From Alternaria dauci (Eukaryota > Ascomycota > Dothideomycetes > Pleosporales > Pleosporaceae): DNA of 64,000 nucleotides. Numbering within the stretch: the stretch's first letter is position 1; each line of letters opens with the position of its first letter. Position numbers and translations under genes: made by a program. Of this stretch, positions 21,890 to 32,422 are shown one piece after another. The notes below the pieces were generated by a model that saw nothing but the letters and a program-made list of their open reading frames with translations, was not told the DNA's origin and ran no database searches. The stretch is from assembly GCF_042100115.1 (NCBI RefSeq), contig NC_091274.1, forward strand, positions 248,001 through 312,000, read 5' to 3'.

Positions 21890-22982
21890 GGCGTTCGGGT
21901 GTGGTCAATGAATCGGGTTGGGTGATTGCCATTCGACACCAGGGAGGGATTTTGGAGGCTGTGTATAATTCCTCAGGCGCGAGACCGTGCGTAGACTGCC
22001 AGTAACATATTCGGGGATCGAACGGCGCAAACAAGGTCTGGCCATACACTCTTTGGTGAATGCTGAGAGTCCTGACCGTCTAGGATGATCGATGTCGAGT
22101 GACACCCAGATGCGCCAGTGCTGGACATTCATCGCTTGTCGGCGAAGACCGGAAAGATCATGCCTTTCGGAAGGAAAAAAGAAATTCCTCCATCTTTTTG
22201 ACCCTCGTAGTTTGATAATTGATAGTGTCGCTGTTATGACAACTATGCTGGATGTCGCTTTGCATGTTGTGCTGTATAGTACGCTAGAGGTATGGAGCCA
22301 CGTATCCTTTTACTTGCGAATTCTTTCATTTAAGAGAACCTGTTCGTTCAGGTCGTTGAGAGACTGAGGAAGTTTGGAGCTACGTAAGAGCTGATAAGAG
22401 AGGATTGTTGTAATTGAACGTATATGAGCGACATATCTTGGTGCTAAGGTAGATGAGGTAGCCGTGGAAGCGTCATATATATGAAGGAGCTTGTCAAAGT
22501 TAGTCATGTGATAAGTGAACAACATGAGCGCAATCTTTGCGATCAAACGATCAAACACACTAGACAGGACGCGCTTCACACCTAGAGCGCACATTACTGG
22601 CTTCACCAGAGTGGGTGATGTTTCCATACTGACCGTCTTCGATACCAGTTCAATATACGCGTTGCGGGAAGTTGAGAATACTCAATGCCGGACGCGTGAG
22701 ATGTCTGGACACGTGTGTAGAGGCAGCATCGGGGATCTTCAGACCACATGAACGCGACTATCTTCGCTCGAAACCGGTGTCGCAGGGCATATGCTATGAG
22801 GTTGCAATGCCACCTGGCAAGGGCTGTATGGCAAGAAGATGGAACGGGGTGTGTGAGTCGATGACACGGGCTTCGGAAGCTGATTCCCGCCACATCCCCA
22901 TTCGGACTAGCGCCAGGCCCGGGCCCTTGGGTCTGCCACTCCAGCCTGCAGCCCTGTCTCCTTTCCACCCATTCGATGTAAT
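21890..22982. other. Intergenic, no gene supported
   Basis: About 1.1 kb upstream of the BTB-like gene. Several frames of 60-145 codons overlap here on both strands, but none has a motif or a splice partner; one runs antisense into GTPase 1 and is a shadow. Confidence 0.4.
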
Positions 22983-24415
22983 TCACATCACAACGCAAGC
23001 GATCGCTGCGATGAGTTGTCCGACGGCTAAGCCAGTGCCTATGACTCCTATCCTCGTTGCAGTCCGCGAATGCGACGTGTATCGCCTGTTCAATCTTCGG
23101 CCCATTTGAATCTTAATCGCTTTTCGTTCTTTTTCGAGTTCTTCTAATCTGAGCGACATGTCGGCTTGAGAGGGCTGTGATACACTTGTTGCTGAAGAAG
23201 ATACAGTACCGGAGCTTCCACATACAGCGTCTACTGAAGCGGAATAGGCCCTGTCTTCCGCCTCTTTTTTACCGCGCTCGACTTCTAATTGCTGCTCGAT
23301 ACGCTGCGCTGTCGCGGAGATAGTCTTGTCGTCGCGATCAATATACGCATCCCACGCCTTACGAATGTCGTCGAGCGTTACTTTCGTACGGCCCATATCT
23401 TCGTCGACCGACCGCATGGTTCTAGTCGTTTCCGCAATGGCGTCCTCGAGCTCCCGCAACTCTTCTCTTTCGCGATACCGATCCATCTCTTCTATTTTCG
23501 CTTGGGCTTCTTTAGCCTTGGCCTGCAGTGTCTCGAATGATCCTTTCAAATCTTCATACAAGACTTTGCCGGCGCCCGTTTCATGAATGAGTCGACTCTC
23601 ATCCACTAGTTCTCGCTGGAACGCTAGCGTCAATTTTCTGTCTTTACTCGCTATATGTTGAAGGATTCTCGCCGCGTCTATGTCTACAGCTGATAGCCTC
23701 ACTAGTCTGCCGCCTCCACGTATAATATCCCGACGAATCTTCGCTTCGAGTTCCTCGTGGCGAACTTCAGCCTTTGCGAGTTCAGCTGTGGTGACTCTAT
23801 CCCACATCGTTGTTGCTACAATAATCCCATTGAACGCCTCTTCTCCACACATCTTCTTGAAAGCACTCAATGCTCGTACTGCGGAACCTTGAAAGCGATT
23901 GTTCGTTATGCAATGCAGGTAAATAATCCCACTTAGTTTGATGTCTCTCTCGTAAGCGGCTGCTAACCAATATGCTAGTTCTTGCAATGTTTCGCCGTCG
24001 GAGCGGCGACTGTCGTTAAAGCCAGGCGTGTCTATCAGATGAACCGTACGTCCAAGAACTCTTGTAGTGTGTATAGACACTTGACTCGTACCTATCTTAT
24101 CAGTAAGCGATCGGCCAGGCTTCCCGTCCGCGAATATACCTACATGATGAGAGTTCATGGCCTGACAAGCGCTCTGTAGACTTCGTGCAATGCTCAATAA
24201 AGGTGGATTTGCCGGCGCCAGTCATCCCCATGACTGCAATGAAGATATCATTGGGACTACCGGGTTCAGTCAGCTCTTTGTGTCCGGCCAATGAGGATAT
24301 ACTAACTCGACGGGTTGCAAGCCTTCAACTTCTGTGGTTTCCATGAGGTACAACAGGTGACTGTATCGGGGTGTGGTGTCGAATCGGCACCCGGTGATGA
24401 CTCTGCTATAGCCAT
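22983..24415 (-). CDS. AIG1/IMAP-like GTPase 1 with coiled coil, hydrophobic tail and CaaX end
   Basis: Three exons (24303..24415, 24144..24256, 22983..24091) with 46- and 52-nt introns give 444 aa. The P-loop GMTGAGKS is at residues 48-55, the G2 threonine probably in SSCTSQV (about 77), and G3 is LIDTPGF (about 94-100). The AIG1-type conserved box follows: LSGIIYLHCITNNRFQGSAV, then FKKMCGEEAFNGIIVATTMWD. TTMWD sits where G4 (TKxD) is expected. Residues about 235-390 are highly charged coiled coil. The C-terminus is hydrophobic (IGVIGTGLAVGQLIAAIA) and ends CVVM, a CaaX prenylation motif. A membrane-bound GTP-binding protein is inferred. It is divergent from GTPase 2, sharing a 372-bp promoter. 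The exon-2 frame has no ATG of its own; the start at 24415 depends on the first splice, which keeps frame. Confidence 0.85.
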
Positions 24416-24787
24416 ATCGCGCCGCAGCTTTCCTTGTGGCTAAAAGCAAGTTAAGCCTTGGATATCCTCGCTGCAAGGCTGAACATTAGGCTTCCGTCCC
24501 GTTAGTTTACATCCACCAATCAGCAACGCACACGTCAATTGCAGTGCAACGGGCGGTGCTGCAGGAATACCGATGCATGTAAGACTGCGCCTCCTCGTCT
24601 AGCCGCAGTCCGTGCACGAGTGCGCCTGCATGATGGCAAGTTAATGTAAGCACACCAGCTGAGATGTGTGGGACCCTGCAGCCTATTCGCAAAGGCAGCT
24701 TGATGTGTTTGCACCCACTGCCATCGACTTGTCACATTGTAACGCGATTGATCATCACGCAACTCCCATTGTCGTAATGTACGCAAG
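24416..24787. promoter_or_regulatory. Shared divergent promoter of GTPases 1 and 2
   Basis: The 372 bp between the ATG of GTPase 1 (24415, minus) and that of GTPase 2 (24788, plus) must carry both promoters. No obvious TATA box or long palindrome is seen. The arrangement suggests the two paralogs could be co-regulated. Confidence 0.5.
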
Positions 24788-26700
24788 ATGAGCACTCTTA
24801 GAAGTTCTTCTACTAGAAGAGGCAGTTTTGACGTGCCGGAGTCGGCGCGCTCATCTGGAAAACCCCCCGTCACGCTTACCTCTTCGGTTCAGAATGCCAC
24901 GGGCTTCAACAACAATGCACCGTCTTCCCAGTACGCTCAAAGACCCGGCTTGACTTACTCGTCTTATCTGATCTATTACTAGGGCGATAGGCATACTCGT
25001 TATGGGACTTACTGGTGCTGGCAAAAGTACCTTCATCTCACAAGTCACGCAAAAAACTGCAGATATTGGGCATTCGCTAGAGTCATGTACGTTCGTCCAT
25101 ACTCATGAAAACATAAATCTGATCGTGTCAAGGTACGACCGAAGTCACCTTCCAGACATTACAGCGAAAGAGCGGCCAGGAAGTATACCTCATCGATACC
25201 CCAGGCTTCGACGATACCAATTTGGAATATGGCTCAGTCTTTCGAAAAATTGCATCTTGGATTTGTACCTACTGCGACGGCAATAGGCACGGCCTTCGTA
25301 TAGGCGGAATGATCTATGTTCAACGGATAACCGACATGCGCATGTCAGGGTCCTCTCTCAAGAGCCTTCGAATATTCGAAAAAATCTGCGGCGAGCGGCA
25401 TTTCCGGGACGTTGTGGTCGTGACGACCATGTGGGGTTCTTTGAAGACGAAGGAAGCACGAGATGCCGCAATGATGCGCATGAAGATGATGGAGGAAAGA
25501 CCTGAGTTTTTTGGCAACTTGATAAGAGCTGGGGCCAGGATGGAGAAGCACCAGGGCGATGTTCAGAGTGGTGTCCGCATCGTCGAACTACTGGCAGATA
25601 GGCGGAAGACGGTGGTTCTACAACTACAGTATGAGATGAGAGGCGGCATGAAACTGGGAGAAACAACAGCGGGCAAGTACTTGGAAGGCGAGCTTGCGCA
25701 TACACGTGAAAGATACGAGGCGCAGAAACGAGAGCTAGAAGAATGTGCGGAAGAAGCTCATGACGATGAAGACCTCAGAAGCGAATTCTTTGAGCAAGTC
25801 GAAGACTGCACTCGCCTTGTCAACAACATCATAAACGACCAAGGGAGCCTTTCCGTCACGCTTGATGACATGTGGAACGAGCAAGCAGCAAGGTGTAGCG
25901 TTGGTCGCAACGACCAGGCCGAGGACACTATGCAGGAAAACAATTCCGCCCGCATTTTTGATCTTGAGAACGAGGTTCAGGGGCTCAAGAGAGTGATTGA
26001 GGAGCAGCGCGATGGTCTCAATGCACAACGTGAAGACATTGAGAGGATCGAGGCAGCCAGGAAGGAGATTGCAGAAGCTAAGGAACGCGATCAAGCTGCG
26101 CGTGATAAAGCAAAGGAGAAGCGAGCGCCGCACAACGAGGCTATCATGTGGATGCGGAATTTCTTCGCTGGAAGACATCCTGAGAACTTTGTGCAGCTAC
26201 CTCGTCGAGCTGATTCCATGCCATTGGAAACAAAGGCGTCTAGAAAGCCCAGCTCTATGGCATGGCAAAAGCGAAGTCGATCAAAGGGTCGCCAGAGTCG
26301 TAAGCCCGACACTATGCGCACATCCCCAGATGAGCAGATAAAGCAACCCTACACCGTTTCACACTATCGTCAAGGTCAATACACCTACGAGCCTGGTTAT
26401 TCTGGGTTTTCGGAAAGTGACTACGAAAGCGAGACGGAGAATTCAACACCTCATACGTATATGCCGCCCCGGGCTCATGCATACACACCTGCGGCCCTGC
26501 CTACACATAACGGTCAATACCAAGTCCCGCCTCATGAAGTATCCATCGATCCCACCAGGACGATGCGCAATCCGCCTCCGCTCTCGCAACCTCCATTACG
26601 TAGAGTCCAACACCCCGTTACTTCAGCACACCACCAGGTCGTCGTCAGATCTCCTTCTTATCTCAGCAACCCGTCTGGAGACATCAATTATCGCGGGTAG
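24788..26700 (+). CDS. AIG1/IMAP-like GTPase 2 with coiled coil and disordered tail
   Basis: Three exons (24788..24930, 24983..25086, 25133..26700), introns 52 and 46 nt, 604 aa. Residues 1-47 are disordered and Ser/Arg rich (MSTLRSSSTRRGSFDV). G1 is GLTGAGKS at 56-63, the G2 candidate is SCTTEV, and G3 is YLIDTPGFDDT at about 101-111. The conserved box reads IGGMIYVQRITDMRMSGSSL, then FEKICGERHFRDVVVVTTMWG. A long coiled coil covers about 230-380. The last 200 residues are a proline/tyrosine-rich disordered tail, with no hydrophobic segment and no CaaX box, unlike its two paralogs. Both introns have the same position and phase as in GTPases 1 and 3, proving common descent. Localisation is presumably cytosolic or scaffold-like; substrate unknown. 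Confidence 0.85.
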
Positions 26701-27423
26701 GGCAGACAGATCGGGCCCATCCGTCCTCCAAATGTGGCGTACGAACACAATGCTTCAACGAATACCAACTTTGTGCGATACAGTGAAATATAACTTAGTT
26801 GTTATCATCTATGGGTCTTAATTTCTCATGGTCTCTATAGATGCTCTCATGTAGCCCCTAGACCATTGCGCATCTCTAGTTACCAGACACTGCCTCGCGC
26901 GGCACAGTCCACGCCTGGCATGCGGCTGTGAAAAGCTAGTTAGAGACAAGCTACGCCATGCATCGCTTGCAAGGGTATATGTACTGCCCCACCAGAAGAA
27001 TGCACATAATACGAGAAGTGGGGGCCATTACGGAGCTGAGCACTATCCGGTGAACTCCTACGGACGATTGCACGACACTCGCAGCGTGGGTCTTGTGTGA
27101 TGGAGGGGCAGATACAGCTGTGGTTCGTTACCTACTAGCCTATTAGCCACCACGTTGCGTTGTCACTTGATGACCAACCCAACGGCTTGCATATGGGCGA
27201 AGGACGCGGGCGTGGTACTTTCGAGGGGCAATACTGGTCCAAGCGTTGTGTGATTGTATGCATGAACCTGTAGTTCCCAGTCTAGAATTATATCTTAGCA
27301 AGTGGTTGCCTACCAGCCTTATCAGTATTCTTCACAAAATGAGAAGCGCTCGTCGCTCGAATTGAACTATAGCAACCCGAGAGACTATTTTTCTTCATCA
27401 ACCACGTCAACATCACAGCAGCT
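26701..27423. other. Intergenic between GTPases 2 and 3
   Basis: About 720 bp; presumably the 3' UTR of GTPase 2 and the promoter of GTPase 3. No other gene or repeat is recognised. Confidence 0.4.
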
Positions 27424-28563
27424 ATGACAAACAGAGTGGACAGTCCTCATCGTGAGGTACCTCTCATTCCAGATTTGAAGTAAGTGCCCACCGATGTTTT
27501 GGCGGATACTGGCTGACCGCTTCACAAAGACCTGACGACACCATAATTGCTGTGATGGGTATAACTGGCTGTGGCAAAACCACCTTCGTCAACCTGTTCT
27601 CTGATCGAAAGCTCGAGGTTGGACACGGACTGGACTCATGTGAGAACCATCCTTCACTGCAAAAGCATCGTCAGCTAAGACTCTCTAGGCACAGTATCAG
27701 TGCAAGTAGTACCCTGTACATTTGAAGGTGGTACGAAGATCTACCTTGTCGACACCCCAGGTTTCGATGACACATACCGCACCGACTCTGAAATTCTGCG
27801 AGAAGTCGCGCTTTGGCTGAACAAGGCACACTCTGAGAAATTGCGACTTACAGGAATCATTTTCCTCCAACGGATCTCAGACGTACGAGTAGGCGGCAGC
27901 GGAATCAAGAACATCAAGATGTTCCAGAAACTGTGTGGTGATGGCCCGCTCGCGAGTGTGGTGTTGGCGACCACAATGTGGGATATGGCTGCAGAAGACG
28001 CCGCAATCCAGCGAGAGAAGGAGTTAAAAGAACAACCACAACTCTGGAAAAGAATGATAGATCATGGCAGTCGCGTTTTCCGTCATGACAAAAAAGAGGT
28101 GTCGGCGCTCAAAATCATCAAATATTTGATGCGAAGAAAAAGGCTCGTGACGCTCGACATTCAACGCGAAATGGTAGACGAGAGGCGCGAATTAATCGAT
28201 ACGGGCGCTGGAAACGCTCTAGCATCACAAATGGAGACGCTCATCAAACACTATGAGAAGAAGATGAAGGAGCTAGAACAAGACTACAGGGAAGCCCGCA
28301 AAGAGGACCGGGAGCTATTGGAAGAGCAGCGAAGAGAACACCAGGAGAACCTCGAGAAACAGCGGAAAGAGATGGAAAACCTACATGTCAACAGGCTGCA
28401 GCTTATAGAAGAACAGAACAAGCGCTTCGAAGAGAGCCAGAGGTTAGCCAAGGAAAATATGAAACGTGCTCAAGATGATTTTGCGGCGGAACTCGAGAAG
28501 CAGAAGAAGCAAATAAGAGAGAGGTACCTACGGGAAATGCATGATCGATGTATTGTAATGTAG
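27424..28563 (+). CDS. AIG1/IMAP-like GTPase 3 with coiled coil and CaaX end
   Basis: Three exons (27424..27479, 27530..27639, 27689..28563), introns of 50 and 49 nt, 346 aa. G1 is GITGCGKT at 29-36, the G2 candidate SCTVSV near 57, and G3 YLVDTPGFDDT at about 74-84. The box LTGIIFLQRISDVRVGGSGI, then FQKLCGDGPLASVVLATTMWD matches the other two copies. From about residue 215 to the end it is a continuous E/K/R/Q coiled coil (LEEQRREHQENLEKQRKEME and similar heptads). It ends HDRCIVM: CIVM is a good CaaX box, with Met favouring farnesylation. There is no transmembrane segment. It is the most compact family member and probably closest to the ancestral form; that is inference. GTP turnover and partner are unknown. 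Confidence 0.87.
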
Positions 28564-28790
28564 AGCTTAGAATGGAACAGATTTCTTCGCCTTGTTGTCC
28601 AACTGAAGGTATTGATACCTGCTATATCTGTGCCTACGTGACCAGGTGTTGATGACGTGTGGGGTACCGGCAGGACGTGGCTCGACGCGGCGCGCTACAA
28701 CACACGCAGTTGACTCCTACCTCATTCGTGTGTAGAGCCGCCTTTAGTTCTTCTAGAAAAAGCCTAATTCCCATGGTCATACTATGGTTA

Positions 28791-29075
28791 CAGGCATAAA
28801 TAACGTACGTGGGACGCTAGCGCTCAGCATCACTTCGGATGGAACCAAACCCGATCTATCTTAGTGACCAGCTTCGCCGGATTGTGCAAGAGGCTTAGGA
28901 TAAGATCATAGAGGATTACCTCTCCTCCATAGTAAATAGTATAAGAGATAGGTGTGAGGCAGTGTTAGCTGCCCAAGGTGGCTATACTCCATATTGAATA
29001 GCTTAATATACCATCCCAACTTGTACAAGCTAAAAGCAACCCCTGCTAGCGTCCAACGTACGTTATTTATGCCTG
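28791..29075. mobile_element. Short Tc1/mariner-derived inverted-repeat element (MITE-like)
   Basis: A 285-bp element bounded by 31-bp inverted repeats. The left end at 28791..28821 starts CAGGCATAAATAACGTACGT; the right end at 29045..29075 is its reverse complement with one mismatch (G versus T at repeat position 21). Between them, 28863..28997 reads as the C-terminal end of a Tc1/mariner-type transposase: SDQLRRIVQEA, a stop, then DYLSSIVNSIRDRCEAV and GGYTPY followed by a stop. The internal TAG sits where family members have Trp (TGG), consistent with RIP-type G-to-A change. The element is therefore a deletion derivative, unable to move by itself. Target-site duplication is unclear. It lies about 200 bp upstream of the regulator at 29274. 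Confidence 0.8.
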
Positions 29076-29273
29076 ATATATAGTAGTAATCAGATTATGA
29101 TCCGGAGAGGAGAAAGTGATGGGTGTGCCTCGGGAAGTGCGGACCGCCCCGCTCTTTGATTACGCACAAAGACCCATTACCCCGTCTTCTGTTTCTCCTG
29201 CATTCGCCCACCGATGCCTTCCAAGGTTTTCTCCGAATTATTCGCATCTATTCGCCTTTCCTAAGTCCCAAAC

Positions 29274-31777
29274 ATGTCTGTAAGGGCACGGAATGCCATC
29301 CAAGACCCGCAAAGATATGCTCGGTACCATTGCGATATATGCGATCGGCCATTCGATCGGAAAGACGTCTTGTCGCGGCACATGCGCGTGCATGACGCGC
29401 ACCACCCATCACCCGGAGCACGAAGGAGGGCTTGTCGGCCTTGCGCACAGTCCAAGACACGTTGCGACACACAACGGCCAACATGTTCGTCTTGTGCGCG
29501 AAGAAAAATAGTCTGCAGCTTTGGCATGGCAGGCACACATCTTCAAAGACGAACACAACAGAGCGATATCGTTGGGCTGCCTCCACTCGGTGCTGAGCAA
29601 AGCAATTGTGCCATAGCTCCATTACCAACGGACACTTCGTCGGCCGAATTCGTTGGCTCTGTCATGACTCCGCCAGCTAGCGGAACGCAATCGATAACGC
29701 CCATGACAAACCATACTGGATTCGATTTCTACTCGCCGAAAGCTAGCATGGCAGTCACAGCGGACCAGTGTCCGAATGAGTCGAACGCATTCGACCCGGA
29801 CCTATTCTTTATGCCTTTTGACAACATTAGCTTCAAGACAAATCTCGACTGGATCTTCGAAAGCAGCGGCATAGAGGAATGCCAACCTAGTTTATTTCAG
29901 AACACCGCCGATGATCGCATAGACTCGTCATCTCGGGTACTTCTGATGTCTGCTCCAACAAATCTGTCTCAATCAGGGATGATGCCAGCAGCCATCGACA
30001 ATCTGATCGAAGGTGGGGCGCTGGGTGGTCTTTTAGTCCCACAGCCACAAGACAACAGCGATCACGGTGATCCATGGCCCCTAGAGGTTACCAGACCTCC
30101 ACCACAGCATATCTTTCTTCCTCCTGTGAAATTCCGTTCACAAGAAACCTCATACTCATGCGGGCGGTATTTCAACGTGACGCCAATCAATGATCGGACT
30201 TGGTACGCTCTGCGTCGATGTATACAGCTCCCTTTTGACAACAGCACGTTGCAGACTTTAGATCTGAGTAACTTCCCTTCGAAAGATGAGCTAGATCAGT
30301 GCATCGACCTATATTTCGCCCACTTTCACCCAATGGTCTCTATCATACACCAACCGACATTTGATCCTGGCAAGGATCTCGCTGTTACCATAGCGGTGAT
30401 ATGTATCGGGGTTTGCTACACACAACTGCCTGGATCTAGAGAATTCTCCATTACACTTTCCGACCTACATCGTCGTCTATTGCTGTTCATGGCCATTCAC
30501 GATCACCGCTTCGTGCGGACGCAGTCATATCTAGTGGCTCAGCTACTTCAAGGTACTCGTAAGTGGTTTGCTTGGAATATTTTACTAGTAAATGACTGAC
30601 ACTGATCCCTGAAGATGGATATTCTTGTGGAAGCGAGCTCCTGTTTGAGCATAGCGAGTCAAGTCGCCACAGTCTCATTTACCACGCAAAGTGCATGGGT
30701 CTTTTCGGTAGCGAGAGAAATAATCCTGCGCCTTTAGGAGCCACGACACAGGAGAACTGGCAGAACTACATTCGTGCAGAATCAGCTCGGCGCCTTGGAT
30801 GGACGGTGTATCAGTACGATGCATCGGTAGCCTACCTTCACAACAATCGCCCCTTTCTAGGTCTTGCCGACTTGAACCTCAACCTCCCGGGTTCAGACGA
30901 GCATTGGAATGCTGAGAACGCTGATGTGTGGGCGAGCTTCCATCCATGGTCCAAGCATGTGCCACCATCTCCACTTCTACGACCAACGCTAGCTTCTTTT
31001 TTTGACGGTAGTCCAAACCCAGCTGGTCACCTAAGCGAAGAGCATCTGTTGATAATTGCACTGATGCTTCTTGTAATGCTATGGTCGATGAAGGAGTTCC
31101 GATCATTCCCTCTCGAGGATCTGGCTAGACCATTCGGGTATGAGAGCGGGCGACAGGCAATGATGCGTGCCATGGATCAGATCAAAGCCCCAATCTTGAC
31201 TATGGCTGATTCCCATACAAAATCCGAGATGGAGCGACTAGTGCATCGCACCCAGTTGATACACATTGCACACATCTATGCTGCTGGCGATTTGATGAAC
31301 TGGCTTTTCCCGTACCTTCGCAACGACGCCGAACGAGACACAGTCAAGGCTCGAATGCTAAGATGGGCCAACGAAGACCACAAGCGGATGAGGGAGGTGG
31401 CCTACCACAGTGCTCAGATTCTTGCTCTCGTGAGGCATTATCCGTCTATGCTGGCCTCGCAGTCATTCCTCATATTCCACGCTGGGGTTGTATTATCCTG
31501 CATGTCATTTTTGCTTCCTGAAAGTTCTCCCCCTTTCAATGGCCCTCCAATCCAGCTTGACATGTTCGGAATTGAGGAGTCTGCGGATTACACGAGATGG
31601 TTGGAAAGTGGCGGAAATTCGGTCATCAGTCTTACTGGCGTCCGGTCACTGTGTTGTTCTGCCGCAAGACAGCTGGTCTTGGATCAGACAGCGTCATTGC
31701 TCAAACGCCATAAGACCTGGGGCATTGCAGAAAACTTGATGAAGGTCGTCCTATCCTTTGGCAAACACGACGCATGA
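29274..31777 (+). CDS. Transcription factor with C2H2 and Zn2Cys6 zinc fingers
   Basis: Exons 29274..30558 and 30615..31777 (56-nt intron, donor GTAAGT, acceptor TGAAG) give 815 aa. Residues 20-40 are a C2H2 finger (C20, C23, H36, H40 in CDICDRPFDRKDVLSRHMRV-H). Residues 54-81 are a Zn2Cys6 cluster (CRPCAQSKTRC, then CSSCARRKIVC; all six cysteines present). A long linker leads to the fungal transcription-factor domain (PF04082-like), with LDQCIDLYFAHFHPMVSIIH and, after the splice, ESARRLGWTVYQYDASVAYL. The double-finger arrangement is a known but minority class of ascomycete regulators. It is probably a pathway-specific nuclear activator; the monooxygenase directly downstream is a natural target candidate (inference from position). 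The 28.8-kb transposon remnant sits in its upstream region. Confidence 0.92.
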
Positions 31778-32422
31778 AAGAGGGCTTCAATGCCTCGTTG
31801 CACTACGTCCTGTCCTAAGGCAGCAATTTCGGCTAATTACCAGCTGCATACAGTATATAAACATTGTGAGAAGATCCATCGTACGTGCCGCGTGCATCTA
31901 GAAACTGCTCTATATTTTAGTGCATTGTCCAGCTTTTGAAGCTAGTGTGGACGAGGTGATTCAGCTAGATTACGTTATGACTTATCAAAACACGGCAGGC
32001 TACCTAGGTATAACGTCGGACTTCAGTGTGGTTTCCCTACTCCGGCGTTCCTTGGCAATTTTCGACCGCACCGAAGGTCAGTTTTCAGCTACCGGTAGTA
32101 CCCAACTCCGACTGGTCCAGTCGAACGACCTGCCAAGCATGCTAGAAGGTAAGATTGGCCCTTCTCAGGACGTGAAAACGAACTTGGGAGGCGCGGACAC
32201 TGTTGTGGTTCCGGAGCAGTGTTGTGCCACCTACGGTCGGGCCGTCTTCGACTGGGATTCAGTCACGCGCAAGCTCCATATACCACTCCATGGAGACGGA
32301 TGAGATATATAAAGTCGACTTGATCGTTGTGTACTGTATGCTACAGTACATCTTGTGTCTGATAAGCACACCTGGGCATTCACTCCCAAAAGTTCGTCTT
32401 GGTGTTACTCAACATTACCAGC
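31778..32422. other. Spacer between regulator and monooxygenase
   Basis: About 645 bp. A 127-codon frame (31920..32303, plus) starts without an ATG and has no recognisable motif, so I do not call it. Presumably this holds the 3' UTR of the regulator and the promoter of the monooxygenase. Confidence 0.35.

Noticed and set aside
22672..23109. 145-codon plus-strand frame
   Set aside because: Its 3' part is antisense to the C-terminus of GTPase 1 and its 5' part has no motif.
31920..32303. 127-codon frame between regulator and monooxygenase
   Set aside because: Starts with GTG rather than ATG, has no recognisable motif and no splice-compatible upstream exon.
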